The position numbers and the translations under genes were made by a program. A stretch of 64,000 bases of DNA from Aedes albopictus. Taxonomy: Eukaryota > Arthropoda > Insecta > Diptera > Culicidae. Location: the NCBI RefSeq assembly GCF_035046485.1, contig NC_085137.1, positions 256,640,733 through 256,704,732 on the forward strand, read 5' to 3'. The notes under the pieces were generated by a model. The model was not told the DNA's origin and did not search any database. It worked only from the letters and a program-made list of their open reading frames with translations. Positions 22,741 through 35,415 of the stretch are shown piece after piece; position 1 is the first letter of the stretch, and every line of letters starts with the position of its first letter.

Positions 22741-23199
22741 TTCTCCGCTTTTCATCTTGCCGACCCTGCTCATTAGCCACTCGTCATAAATTACAACATA
22801 TCGATACTCCCCACATTCAACACGGCAGCCAGAAGTTGTTGTGCTCGTCCCACTAACGTTACTTACCTACATCTCGACAAGCCCTCCAGCCACCGACTGG
22901 AGCCGGGCATCATCAAAAAGATGCCTTCTCCAATTGCCTTCCTCATTCCAGATGCAAATTTATTCATAATTTCACAGAAATTGCTTGCATAGAACAAATT
23001 TCTCATTTCGCTCAAAGAATCTATTGCCAATATAGGAGTACCGCTAGAACCGAAGGAATGCACCAGTCAGTAATTGTATTTCCATTGCCTTTCTTTCCCT
23101 TCACCTGCGCGCATCGGCAACTGCAACTGCATCCGCTGCTGGCATCTTCATCTCCTTTCGCGCGCCGTTTCCTTGTGATGTGAAAACAAATCGAAACAG
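22741..23199 (+). other. Intron before exon C
   Basis: No repeat recognised. It ends in acceptor AATCGAAACAG at 23199, which lacks a strong pyrimidine tract. Confidence 0.45.
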
Positions 23200-23418
23200 C
23201 TCCATCAGCCGGTCGGAATCGGCACAATTCGTACCACAAAGACATGCTGCCATCACCCGTCGTGGCTAATCTGGAGGCCCTGACGGCGCCTTGCTCCTGG
23301 AATCCCGCGGCCACCACCGACGAGAACAATCTAAATGCAAATAACGAGAACAGCAGCACGGCCATGACGACGACCGGTAGCAACCTCGGCGGTGGCAGCA
23401 ACAACGTGAACGCCAAAG
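23200..23418 (+). CDS. osp: Exon C: linker after PH domain, outspread/MPRIP family
   Basis: The 219-nt exon completes the codon begun by exon B (C+CT = Pro) and encodes PSAGRNRHNSYHKDMLPSP, then VVANLEALTAPCSWNP, then a Ser/Thr/Asn/Gly-rich low-complexity stretch. It ends in phase 1 at donor AAAG|GTAAGT. Base composition is GC-rich, unlike the flanks. The exact phase fit across a 7.6-kb repeat-filled intron is the main reason to join it to exons A and B. The region is expected to be disordered; RHNS is a possible phosphorylation site. A 137-codon ORF on the other strand is a shadow. Confidence 0.78.
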
Positions 23419-24140
23419 GTAAGTCGCTATCCATGGCCTGCCGATCGCGTCGTCGATCCTCTTCGAACAGAATTATTTTTCGCGATTTTATGATGGGGCG
23501 GGCGGCTTGGGAATGCCGAGTGGAAGCGCATAAACACAGACGAATTATGGGCTTGACTTGTTCGAAGTATGCTACAAGGGCACTTGGAATTGCTTTGAAT
23601 ACTCAATCATAACAGGGCATTTAGAACTAGATACGGTTGGTTCTTGAATCGAGAGAAGAGCTATTATTGGCTAAATTCAAAAAGCATTGAAATTATGGGG
23701 GTTTTGCAGGAATTGCACACTGTTGAATCTTTGGCATACCACCCACTTGATACCCATAACAATTTTGCGAATGTCTTCCATCCGATTGAACTGAGTTTGG
23801 GCTCTGATTATAATGTAACTGAACCCAACCTACATAAACCCTTATAAGATGACTCAGATGACTCCCCTTGAGATATACTCTCTTTGAACTATTTAGTACC
23901 CATCCAAAACTTTCCAAGTCCAATACATATGAAATAAATCTCTACCTGCCTACCGTGATGCCTTGTTAGCTACAGCCAACTTTACTCCAGCGCTATCTCG
24001 GCGGTCCTGGGAGATGTTTCTCCAGTTTCTTCAAACGTTTAGGGTTCCCAGTTCTTCAACCACATGCAGTCAGCACGCACGGCCTTCCTTGAAGACGATG
24101 ACCTCTATCTGGTTTCCTACTGACAAATGTTTTTCGTGAT
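23419..24140 (+). other. Intron after exon C
   Basis: Mostly AT-rich single-copy sequence; no gene seen. Confidence 0.45.
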
Positions 24141-24564
24141 TCATTCTTTCAGCAAACCGAGGGAATCTAAGACTTCCATGACGCTACTTGTGAAAAGCCG
24201 TTTCGTCAGTAGCTTTCTCTCGTACGTGTCTCTACGCGGTGCGTCGTCGAGAACGCGAACTGTTTCGTGATTTGGCCCGGACCACTTCCAGGACCAGGAT
24301 TCTAAGCAATGGAGGGATAATCTGCTCAACAAACTTCCGAGCGGTATTGTTGAGAACGGGAACGCCGTCTGCTTATCGCGGCTAAAATATACCGGTTTTC
24401 CGGTTTCTCCTCCCCCAGCATCTGTAGAACTTCCGGCGAATTAGTCATTCAGTTTCGGAATTCGAATCCGCGCTTCATTGCTTCCTCTTCTGTGTCAACA
24501 TTGTTTTCTTCGCGTTTTGAACGACGTTGATCAGAAAATACCATGCGTGTGTACGCGTGTTGAC
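24141..24564 (-). pseudogene. Possible BEL/Pao pol fragment
   Basis: A - strand frame reads LLTKRLFTSSVMEVLDSLGLL, resembling the 'TKR...S.FDPLGLL' stretch between RT and RNase H of BEL/Pao elements. Too short and eroded to be sure. Confidence 0.35.
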
Positions 24565-25114
24565 CCGAGTGGCATTGGCGTAACAAGGGGGGGTTCCAGG
24601 GGTGCCTGGCACCCCCTAGAACAAATTTGGCACCCCCTAAAATCTTTTCTTGACAGACACCTAAAATTTTAAACTTAACACAATAATTCTAATATTTATT
24701 AATGGCACATTAAAACAAAACTTAAGCACACTCAGAATTACTTAAATACTTGTTGTACGTTTTGGCCAAACATTTCTATAGGTCCTAAGTGCATATGAGA
24801 GGCTCTCGTTAAGTCACCTCTCTTTCGATTATAACTTGCTTGTATTTATAAAATTTGATTTACTTCTTGCATCGGAAGGTAGATTAAACAATCCTTTGCC
24901 AATCTTTACATCACAAATTGTCAAAATGTTCACAGTGACATCGTAATAATTTAAAAAGAACCGGAACAAAGAGAGCCTATCTTTTGCAGATTGGACCTTT
25001 AGATTTGTTTTTCGCCTATTGGTCAGAATCAAAAATTATAGCATGTTGAACTTTATTGTGAGAGAAAAAAAAGTTGTCTATCCCAAACATTTTGGCCACC
25101 CCCTGTACATACTA

Positions 25115-27030
25115 GAAATTTCTGCAGAGATTGGTCCAGCATTTTCTCCTAGGATTTCTTAGGAAATTCTCGGAATTCTTCTAGAGATTCCTCTAAAAAT
25201 TCTATTGGGATTCCTTCAGAAATTTCTTGCGGGATTATTCAAGACAATATTCTTGGGATCCTTTCAGAAGTTTCTCCGGTGATTCTTTCAGGAATTCCTT
25301 CAGAGATTTTATTCAGATATTCTTTCAGAAATTTCTCATGGAATTCCTCCAGGAGCTTATATTGGCCTTCCTCCGGGAATTGTGGCTAGGAATCCTCAAG
25401 CAACTCCTGCTGCGATTCTTGCAGCAATTTCTCTTAGAACTCCTCCAAAAATTCTCAATATGGTACCTTGAGGTATTCTACTAGGGAAGTTCCAGAAATT
25501 CTTCCGGTAAATTTCCCTTGGATTTTTCTAAAAATCCCTTCGGTGATTCTTCCAGAGATTTCTTTAAGGATTTATCCAGGACTTCCTCCAGAGTTTCTTC
25601 CAGAAATTCCACAGAAGATTTCTCCAAGAACTTCTATTGCCCTTCCTCCATGAATTCCAGCTGGAGTTCTTCAAGCAATCCCCATTAGAACTCCTTCAGA
25701 AATACTTCTAGGGAATTCTCCTGGCATACTTACTTGCTGCAATACTTTGGGAAAATCCTCCTGAGATTTCCAGGCATTTTTAGGGGAACTACTTTTAGGA
25801 TACCCCCGGTATTCCTGATTCTAAGAATTCCTCCAGATATTCCAGCTGGGATTCCTAAAGCTATTCCTGCGGTTGTTCCAACTATTCTTCCTCCAGAAAT
25901 TCTAACTGTGGAACTTTAGAAATTATGCTACGGATTCTTCTAGATCTTTCTCCTGGCTTTTTTGTCGGGATCTTTCCAGGCAAACTTCCTGGAATTCTTG
26001 CAGAAATTTCTTTGATTGTTCTACCACGGATTTCTCCAAGCACTCATCCAGGAATTCCTTCAGAGATTTTATCCAAAGATTCCTCCAGAAATTCCTGCAA
26101 AACTCCTTTTGGTCTTCCTTCAAGGATGCCTAAAACAAGTTTTCCTGCGGTTCTTCCTGCAATTCTTCCATAAATTCTTACTAGAATACGTCCAGAAATT
26201 CTTCTAGTGATTCCTATACGAATTTATCCTAGCATTGTGGCTGAAATTCTTCCGGAAAATCTTCCTGAGATTCCTTCAGAAATTCCTTCTGCGATTCAAT
26301 CAGGGCCTTCGTTATAAATTCTTTCAAAATACTTTTACCGGTTCTTGCAGGGACTTCTCTAGGCATTTTTTCTTTGGATTCTCCCAGGCATTTCCTGTGT
26401 AGTTTCCTCCAGCAATTACTCCTAGGATGTATGCTGAAATTTCTACAATGATAGATCCCAGAATCCTGCAAATAATACCTCTTGAGATTTTTCCTGTGAT
26501 TTCTTCAGAAGCTCTCCGGTGATTCCTCCAGGATTTTTTAACCAAGGATTCTCTCATAAGCTTCTCATGATCTTCCTCTAGGAATTTCAGCTGGATTTCT
26601 CAAGATATTCCTGCTGTGGTTCTTCCAGCAATTCCTCCTAGGACTCCTCCTGAAATACTTACTGAAATACCTCACGGAATTGTGCTGGGGATTCTTCTAA
26701 TAATTTCTACAGGGATTCCTCCAAAAACTTGCTGGGATTCCTCTAGGCAGTTTTTCTTGGATGCTTTCAGAAATGCCTTTGATTCTTCCAGGGATTTTTC
26801 TTAAGACTCATCCAGGAGATCCTCTAGAGTTTTTATTCATGGATTGCTCTAGAAATTAATCATGACATTACTCCCAGAACTTCGCTTGGTCTTCTTCAAG
26901 GAATTCCACCTGAAGAAATTCCAATATAAATCTCTACAGAATTCCCTAATCGAATTTCGGAAATAGTTGGAATTTCCAGATAAATTCCTGGAGGTATTAC
27001 TAGAAAAATCTCTAGTGAAATCGTTTAGGG
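25115..27030. repeat. 12-bp tandem repeat array, block 5
   Basis: About 1.9 kb of diverged AGGAATTCCTCC-type units, the same family as 16.8-21.9 kb, here inside the hAT-like element. A solo inverted-terminal-like end (CCACCCCCTGTA) adjoins it at 25096-25108. Confidence 0.82.
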
Positions 27031-27059
27031 ATGTACGGGAAAAACTTATAATTAATTAG

Positions 27060-27150
27060 AAGGCACAGATTATAGCTAATTGACAAATTGAGAGATGGGT
27101 GAGATTCGAACCCACGCCTCCGTGTTCGCTAGACCACAGTATTGCCATTT
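27060..27150 (-). mobile_element. tRNA-derived SINE head
   Basis: On the - strand GTGGTCTAGCG (A-box-like) precedes GGGTTCGAATCTCACCC (B box, about 27098-27114). The body is short and unclear. It is more likely a SINE or tRNA pseudogene than a working tRNA. Confidence 0.6.
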
Positions 27151-27402
27151 CTTTACAAGTTCCTTCAGCATCACACACGAGACGTGACTTGAGGCAAGAC
27201 ATAACACGATTTGCAAAAGAAATCTTAATTGAAATAAATTGCAAAACAATTTCTAAAATACAAATTCCATGTATTATACGCAATCAAGTTTCCAAACCTC
27301 ACATCAGTACAACGGTTTGGATTTTCAAAAAAAAACAGTTCTTTAAAATATAGCGCGTTTAAATTTACGTTCTTTTTTTTTCTCCGCGACGCAGTACAGT
27401 AA

Positions 27403-27516
27403 GGTTTTTTTTACACGGTTTTTTTTACACGGTTTTTTTTTACACGGTTTTTTTTTACACGGTTTCGCGAATTAACACGGTTTTTTTTACACGGATTCGC
27501 GAATTAACACGGTTTT
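27403..27516. repeat. Tandem ACACGG/poly-T minisatellite, left
   Basis: Units of eight or more T plus ACACGG, alternating with CGCGAATTAACACGG. The same units in the same orientation occur at 35965-36160. Confidence 0.85.
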
Positions 27517-27682
27517 TTCAACTTTCTCGCGCTAAGTGTCTAGAAGGGAACTCTTACTAAAAGGAAGAAATGGGATTTATGGGAAAGGGTTTCAAGGGAA
27601 TTGAAAAGTGGTATGAGGTGAAGGCGGATGATGATGTAAGAGGTCTGCAGGAAAGGGACGTGTGGGGGGTCTGTTTCTTGAA

Positions 27683-27698
27683 GGGGGGGGGGGGGGGG
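27683..27698. repeat. G16 homopolymer in G-rich tract
   Basis: A run of 16 G, with further GGGGGG runs to about 27738. Mirrored by a 12-base C run at 35877-35888, as expected for an inverted unit. Confidence 0.9.
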
Positions 27699-27769
27699 CG
27701 GTTAATATATGGGGGGCTAGGAGGGGTTAAATGGGGGGTATCCTAAAGGTGATTTTTGGAGTATGGTTC

Positions 27770-30700
27770 AGCGTCCTACAGGTCCATGGAGCATAGTTCT
27801 GAAGAGAAGTAATTTTCAAGGATATTCTAGGGCATCCAAGAACTTCCGCGAATAAAAGCCTTAAGATCTACAAGCGTAATCGATGGATTGTAGTTCCATT
27901 ACTGATACGGTGCCACATCATACAGGTCCTTAGATCACAGTTCTGTAGAGACGTAGTTTTCAAAGATATTGTAGGACCTCCAAGAACTTCCGAGAGTACA
28001 GGCCTGAAAATCTATGAGCGTAATCAATTAATTGTTGCTATATTATTGATGCGGTGTACCATCCTACAGATCCATGGAGCATGGTTCTGTAGAAAACTAC
28101 TTCCTAAATATGCTCTAGGTCATCCAAGAATGTCCGCGAATAAAGAATTCAACATCTACAAGCGTAGCAAATGGATTTTTGTTACATTACTGATACGGTG
28201 TAACATCCTACAGGTTCATGGAGCATAGTTCTGAAGAGATGTTATTTCCAAGGATATTCTTGGGCATCCAAGAACTTCCGCGAGCAGTGGCCTTAAGATC
28301 TACAAGAGTAATCGATGGATTGTAGTTACATTACTGATACGGTGCAACATCCTACAGGTCCTTAGAGCATAGTTCTGTAGAGACTTACGTTTCCAAGATA
28401 TTCTAGGACCTCCAAGAACTTCCGCGAGTACAGGCCTGAAAATCTACGAGCGTAATCAATTAATTGTTGCTATATTACTGATGCAGTGTAACATCGTGCA
28501 GGTCCATGAAGCATAGTTCTGAAGAGAAGTTATTTTAAGGATATTTTAAGACATCCAAGAACTTCCGCGAACAAAGGTCTTACGATCTACAAGCGTTATC
28601 GATGGATTGTAGTCACATTACTGATACGGTGCAACATCCTATAGGTCCTTACAGCATAGTTCTGTAGAGACGTAGTTTTCAAAGATATTCTAAGATCTCC
28701 AATAATTTCCGAGAGTACAGGCCTGAAAATCTACGAGCGTAATCAATTAATTGTTTCTATTTATTGATACGGTGTAACATCCTACAGGTCTTTGGAGCAT
28801 AGTTCTGAAGAGATTGGGCATCCAAGAACTTCCGCGAATAAAGGCCTTAAGATCTATAAACGTAAGGGATGAATTGTAGTCACATTACTGATACGGTGCA
28901 ACATCCTAAAGGTCCTTAGAGCATAGTTCTGTAGAGACGTAGTTTTTAAAGATATTCTAGGATCTCCTAGAACTTCCGAGAGTTCAGGCCTGGAAATCTA
29001 CGAGCGTAATTAATTTATTGTTTCTATATTATTGATACGGTGTAACACCCTACAGGTCCATGCAGCATAGTTCTGAAGAGAAGTAATTTTCAAGAATATT
29101 CTAAGGCATCCAAGAACTTCCGCGAGTAGTGGCCTTAAAATCTACAAGTGTAATCGATGGATTGTAGTCACATTACTGATACGGTGCAACATCCTACATG
29201 TCCATGGAGCATAGTTCTGAAGAGATGTTGTTTTCAAGGATATTCTTGGGCATCCAAGAACTTCCGCGAATGAAGGCCTTAACATCTATAAGCGTAATGG
29301 ATGGATTGTAGTCACATTACTGATACGGTGCAAAATCCTAAAGGTCCTTAGAGCATAGTTCTGTAGAGACGTAGTTTTCAAAGATATTCTAGGACCTACT
29401 AGAACTTCCGAGAGTTCAGGCCTGAAAATCTACGAGCGTAATCAATTATTTTTTTTCTATATTATTGATGCGCTGTAACACCCTACAGGTCCATGCAGCA
29501 TAGTTCTGAAGAGAAGTAATTTTCAAGAATATTCTAGGGCATCCAAGAACTTCCGCGAATGAAGACCTTAAGATGTACAAGCGTAATCGATGGATTGTAG
29601 TCACATTACTGATACGGTGCAACATCCTACATGTCCATGGAGCATAGTTCTGAAGAGATGTTGTTTTCAAGGATATTCTAGGGCATCCAAGAACTTCCGC
29701 GAATAAAGGCCTTAAGATCTACAAGCGTAATTAGTTACATTACTGACATCCTACATCCTAACATCCTACAGGTCGTAAGAGTCTAGTTCTGTAGGACGTA
29801 GTTTTTATAGATATTCTAGGACCTCCAAGAACTTCCGAGAGTTCAGGCCTGAAAATTTACGAGCGTTATCAATTAATTTTTGCTATATTATTGATGCGGA
29901 GTTTTATCCTACAGATCCATGGAGCATAGTTCTGTAGAAAAAAAACTCCCCAAATATGCTCTAGGTCATCCAAGAATTTCCGCGAATAAAGAATTCAAGA
30001 TCTACAACCGTAATAAATGGATTTTTGTTACATTACTGATACGGTGTAACATCCTACAGGTCCATGGAACATAGTTCTGAAGATAAGTAATTTTCAAGGA
30101 TATCTTAGGGCATCCAAGAACTTCCGCGAGTATAGGCTTGAAGATCTACTAGCGTATTCAATCAATTGTTGTTACATTACTGATACGGTGTAAAGTCATA
30201 CAGATTTATGGAACACGGAGATGTCATTTGCAAAGATGCTCTAGGACATCCAAGAACTTCCGCGAGATAAGACCTTAAGATCATAATAAAAAATAATCAA
30301 TAGATTATTGTAATATTACTGATGCGGTACAACATCCCACAATTCCATGGAGCATGGTTCTGTAGAGAACTTTTTTCCAAAGATGTTCTAGGTCATCCAG
30401 AATTTCCACGAGTGCAGAGTTTAATATCTACAAGTGTAATTGATGGATTTTTTTACATTTTTGATTCGGTGTAACATCTTACAGGTTCATGGAGCAAGGT
30501 TCTACAGAGAAGTTATTTTCAAAGATAATCTAGTGATACCAAGAACTTCTGCGAGTAAAGACCTCAAAATCTATTAACAAAATCAATCGGCATTTGTTGC
30601 ATTACTGATGCCGCGTAACATCCTATAGGTCTATGAAACATGGTTCTGTAGAGATCTACTTTTCTAGAACAATCTAGATCATCCAAGAACTTCTGCAAGA

Positions 30701-31085
30701 AAAAGCCTTAAGGTCTACAAATATCAAAATGAAATGTTGTTACATAACTGATGCGGTGAAACATCCTAGGTCCTTGGCGCAAGATTCCGTTAACGTGTTT
30801 TAGGTCATCCAGAACTTCCAGAAGTAATGGCCTGAATCTACTAGCGTAATTAATCAATTGCTTTTACATTACTTATACGGTGTAACATCATACAGATTTT
30901 TGGATCACGATTCTATAGAGAAGTTATTTTCAAAGATTTTCTAGTTAATCCAAGATCTTTCGCGAGTTAAGGCCTTAAGATCAATAAGCATTATCAATGG
31001 ACTTCTGTTGCATTACTGATGCGGTGCAACATCCTACAGGTCCATGGAAAACAGTTCTGTAGAGTCTTGATTTCCAAGAATGCTT
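27770..31085 (+). repeat. 144-bp satellite array, forward arm (~23 copies)
   Basis: Successive copies begin at 27781, 27925, 28069 and 28213, exactly 144 bp apart. Each has a CATCCTACAGGTCC start, a middle CCAAGAACTTCCGCGA and an end ACTGATACGGTG. Two subtypes alternate for much of 27.8-29.4 kb (TCCATGGAGCATAG...GGGCATCC and TCCTTAGAGCATAG...GGACCTCC), giving a partial 288-bp higher-order unit. Divergence grows to the right. Confidence 0.93.
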
Positions 31086-32371
31086 TATGTCTTCCAAGTA
31101 CTGTTGCGGTTCATGGAAGTTCTTGGAGTACCTAGAAGATGTTTGGCAATTATTTCTCAACAGAACTATGCTCCCTGGACCTTTAGAACGCTATACTGTA
31201 TCAGTAATGTTACAACAAACCATTGATAACGCTTGTAGATCTTCAGGTCTAAGCTCGCGGAAGTTCTTGGGAACTTGTATTGATTGCGCTTATAAATCTT
31301 AGGTCTTTACTCATGGAAGTTCTTGGAGGACCTATAACATCTGTGGAAATTATTTCTATACAGAAAAATGGTTCATAGATCTGTAGCATGTTACAACGTA
31401 TAAGAAATGTAACAACAATCCATTGATTACGCTTGTAGATCTTAAGGCCTTTACTCGCGGAAGTTCTTGGAGCTCCTAGATCATCTTTGGATTTTTTTTC
31501 TCTACAGAACTATGTTCCCTGGACCTGTAGGACGCTACACTGTAACAGTAATGTGGCAACACACCATTGATAACGTTTGTGGATCTTAAGGCCTTTACTC
31601 GCGGAAGTTCTTGGAGGTCCTAGATTATCTTTGGAAATTATTTCTCTACAGAACTAGGCTCCCTGGACCTGTAGGACGCTACAATGTATTAGTATTGTGA
31701 CAACAAACCATTGATAATGCTTGTAGATATTCAGGTCTTTACTCATGGAAGTTCTTGTAGAACCTAGAACATCTGTGGAAATAATTTCTATACAGAAAAA
31801 TGGTTCATGGACCTGTAGCATGTTACAACGTATTAGAAATGTAACAACAATCCATTGATTACGCTTGTAGATCTTAAGGCCTTCACTCGCGGAAGTTCTT
31901 CGAGGTCCTAGATCATCTGTGGAAATTATTTCTCTACAGAACTATGCTCCCTGGACCTGTAGGACGTTACACTGTATCAGTAATGTGGCAACAAACCATT
32001 GATAACGTTTGTTGATCTTAAGGCCTTTACTCGCGGAAGTTCTTGAAGGTCCTAGATCATCTGTGGAAATTATTTCTCTACACAACTATGCTTCCCGGAC
32101 CTGTAGGACGCTACACTGTATCAGTAATGTGACAACAAACCATTGGCAAAGCTTGTAGATCTTCAGGTCTTTACTCGTGGAAGTTCTTGGAGGACCTAGA
32201 ACATCTATGACAATTAGTTCCTTAAAGAAAAATGGTTCTTGGACCTGTAGCATGTAACAACGTATTAGAAATGTAACAACAATTCATTGAGTACGTTTGT
32301 AGATCTTAAGGCCTTAACTCGCGGAAGTTCATGGAGACCTAGCATATCTTTAGAAATGAATACTCTTCAGT
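31086..32371 (-). repeat. 144-bp satellite array, reverse arm (~9 copies)
   Basis: The same unit in reverse complement (GCGGAAGTTCTTGG, GGACCTGTAGGA), beginning directly after the last forward copy. It is interrupted at 32372 by another element and resumes at 35416. Confidence 0.92.
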
Positions 32372-32999
32372 GGTTCTACCCCATTACCCCGAATGCCATT
32401 ACCCCGAACGCCATTACCCCGAACGCCACTACCCCGAAAGCCATTACCCCGAATAGGCCATTACCCCGAAAGCCGTTACCCCGAATGGGCCATTACCCCG
32501 AACGCCACTACCCCGAATGGGCCACTACCCCGAACGCCATTACCCCGAAAGCATATTTTTAGATGGGTTATTCTGATGATGGGTATTTTATTTTTTTTAT
32601 TAATTTAATAACATTACTGACAGCTTTAATACCAGAAGATATCATTGTAAAGAATAACCTTAAAACAAAATAATGGAGTAATACGTATTAGGGATGATCT
32701 TGTATGAGATAGAGCTGTCAGCAAAGGTCCTTCAAATCCTGGCTATCGATATTGGCTCATTAGGCCGAAAAGACATTTGGCCAAAGTATCACTAATAAGT
32801 CTAATGATCATTAGGCGAGATCAAATAATACAAATTGCAAAATAGGCCCGGAAAGAACATTTTATTGTTAGAAAAAGAAAAAAAATCTTTTAAGGAGGAA
32901 TAGACGATTTGATAATAAAACTCTATAACAGTGTAACTTAAAAAAAAACATTCCTTAAATGTGAAAAAAAATGATTGATGGGTTGGCCGCCAATAAGGT

Positions 33000-34330
33000 C
33001 TGCAAGGATATAACAAGAAAGAACAGCATATAAATTAAAGAAGGGCAAATCTCCTATTAGACCATTCATAAACTACGTAGACCGAATTTTGGTCACCTCG
33101 GTCCTCTCCCCCTCCTCATCGTAGAATTTTAAAAGACAATTACACCGTCTTCGGCCAGAGGCCGCACAGACTGTACATGTACAATACTGTACTGTACTAT
33201 AGACAATAGACAACACGTATAACACTCAGTGACTCAGTGGAGTATTTTCTGTTTTGACGAAAAGTTTCCTCGACCGAAGCGGGAATCGATCCCACACTCC
33301 GAGGCATGCGAGATACCTAATCGACTAACGCCGCTAACCGCTCGGCCACGAAGTCCACGATTTGTTCATACAAAAATTTGAAAATTTGTATAGAGCTTAG
33401 AATTTGGATAGACCCTCTCCTACTTACATAGTTTATGCACGGCCCCTATACATAAATCTGCACAGGGAAACATGGCTACCAAACAACTCTGTAATAATAT
33501 AAGTCGAAAGAACAGCCCAACTTTAAAAGAAGGAAAAACACCAGATGGAATTAATAGAGATATGTCACCAATCAACCCGGTAACGACGTAACTAGAAAGA
33601 ACAGCCTATAAATTGAAGAAGGGAAAATCTCATATACAGTAAGCAGCTTTCACTCCCAGTAAACTATATAAGTGCAGCTAGAAGAACAGCCTTTCATGAA
33701 AAGAAAAGCTACAGTTTTGTCGCCAGAAAAAAAATAGGTAATTTGGTCCAACGATGCTGGATCTACCTTGCTAAGTGAACTGAACTGAATATCTGAAATT
33801 CAGTCCAGTACTACAAACTTGGAAAAAATATTCAGAAAACAATTTTAGGGCTTGATGTTTTGGAAACTGATTATCAAAATCAAAAGAAAATCAAAAGAAA
33901 TCTAGTTGCCAGTTTGGTCGCAAGTCAATTCTGAAAAATTTTACTTGAAAGAATTGCCTATTATTCAAAGAAGATCAAATCCGCTATGGAGTTAGTTATT
34001 CATCTGCAAATAAACTACATAACACTCAAACTCGAAAGAACAGCTTCTGATGAAAAGAAGGAAACATTTCTATAAAGAAATTAACAGTTTGGCTACCAAA
34101 CAACTCTGCAATAGTACACGGTTGGCAACTGCAAACTCAAAAGAACAGCCTATTTAAAAAAAAGGCAAATATTTGGAGAAGTGTAGTTTGATAACCAGCA
34201 CAATCGTTTGCCACCAGTTTACAATCGTGCTTGACGCCACCAAACTTTTAAAAGAAGGGAAAATGTCAGTTTGAAATACTTGTAGTTTTTATAGCCATAG
34301 CTATAAGTTCAAAAGAGCGGGCTAAAAGCT
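33000..34330. repeat. Diverged internal repeats of the 3.0-kb element
   Basis: AAAGAACAGCCTATAAATTG-like blocks followed by GAAGGGAAAAT recur at about 33022, 33503, 33596, 33677, 34036 and 34139. The spacing is irregular, and a SINE interrupts the series. Confidence 0.6.
33130..33362 (-). mobile_element. tRNA-derived SINE
   Basis: The - strand shows TGGCCGAGCGGTTAGCGGCG (A box region, about 33336-33355) and GGGATCGATTCCCGC (B box, about 33282-33296), then a body ending near TCTTCGGCC at 33150. The head looks Leu/Ser-tRNA-like. Confidence 0.78.
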
Positions 34331-34739
34331 AAAAGTTCAAAAGAGTGTAATTTACATTCACCTCGTGGAGAGTTGCCTCTGCAGCTCCCTCACGATTTCG
34401 GTATGCGTGTGCGACCCATGCTCTATTCGGCAAAGTTTTAGAAGAAATCACAAGGTAAAAGTCGTCCATACATTGTTTCTTGATTGCACGCTTCTGAGTT
34501 GAGAAAACTGCAAGTGAGTGTAACTCTTTCCAAGTGAGTGTTCCCATCCTTGAGAGCAGCTAGTTTAAAATATGGAAAATTCGTCTTTACTTGTCTTCTT
34601 AATTTCATTGCGTTTGCTGCTTTCGTTTTCACGAACCTTACTTTAGCATGAAGCACAACATACGGAAACCTAAGAAAAACGGAACCTATTTTAAACAATG
34701 TGCTCCCATTGTCATGCTTTCTAAAACGAAGTAATTAAG

Positions 34740-35035
34740 AGCTATTTGATTTGTGTTTTATTTTTATATTTTTACTAGCTGTACCCGGCAAACTTTGTCT
34801 TGCCTACTGCGTTTTTTTGACGTTTCGAGTCCCTAGCCAAGCGCCCAAGTCCCCGTTCAAAATGTATGAAAACCCGATTTTCAAAAACTCTCAATTTTCC
34901 CATGTTTTGTGCCTCATAAACCTTCCTTGGGTGAAATCTAACAGAACAAAACTTAGACCACCCAAATCGGACCACCCGTTCGCAAGTTATGCGCGGTCCC
35001 ACGTATGCCACTGCATTTTTATATATATAGATAGA
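34740..35035. repeat. Interspersed repeat ending in a short ATAT/GATA tail
   Basis: Begins 'CTAGCTGTACCCGGCAAACT' and ends TATATATATAGATAG. I remember this head and tail as widespread in insect genomes but cannot name the family. Confidence 0.5.
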
Positions 35036-35415
35036 TTTACTCGTTTCAAAAAGAAAACGGAAAAAAATCGGTACCTAAATCGTCTGTTTAAGAATAGAAT
35101 TAACATAGGGGCATAAAATGGAGAAGAGTATTCATACCTACACTAGTAACTGATTACCCTTTTCTAACTTATAACCATCTTCATCAACTTCTAATCGGTC
35201 ACCACTTTTTTGGTGATCTCCTGAACGATTCGGGGTAATGGCCCTTTCGGGGTAGTGGCTTTCGGGGTAATGGCTTTCGGGGAAATGGCTTTCGGGGTAA
35301 TGACCCATTCGGGGTAATGGCTTTCGGGGTAGTGGCCTATTCGGGGTAATGGCATTCGGGGTAGTGGCGTTCGGGGTAATGGCGTTCGGGGTAATGGGGT
35401 GGAGCCCTCTTCAGT

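Larger units (their letters stand above)
32372..35406. mobile_element. 3.0-kb element with 9-bp target duplication (Mutator-like)
   Basis: CTCTTCAGT is duplicated (32363-32371 and 35407-35415). The ends are inverted: GGTTCTACCCCATTACCCCG against GGCTCCACCCCATTACCCCG. Each end carries a tandem 15-bp repeat, CCATTACCCCGAACG type (32381-32556, inverse at 35229-35400). Removing the unit restores a continuous satellite copy. A 9-bp duplication suggests the Mutator group. No transposase ORF found. Confidence 0.87.

Noticed and set aside
23021..23434. 137-codon - strand ORF
   Set aside because: Antisense shadow of exon C, which has correct splice sites and phase on the + strand.
24829..25032. hAT transposase remnant in the left end of the composite element
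   Set aside because: The 67-codon - strand frame shows no recognisable hAT motif; position alone is not enough.
27770..32371. CRISPR-like array
   Set aside because: Units are contiguous 144-bp satellites without spacers in a eukaryotic intron.
32287..32608. ORFs rich in ITPNA or LPRT repeats
   Set aside because: Translation of the 15-bp terminal repeat of the 3.0-kb element.
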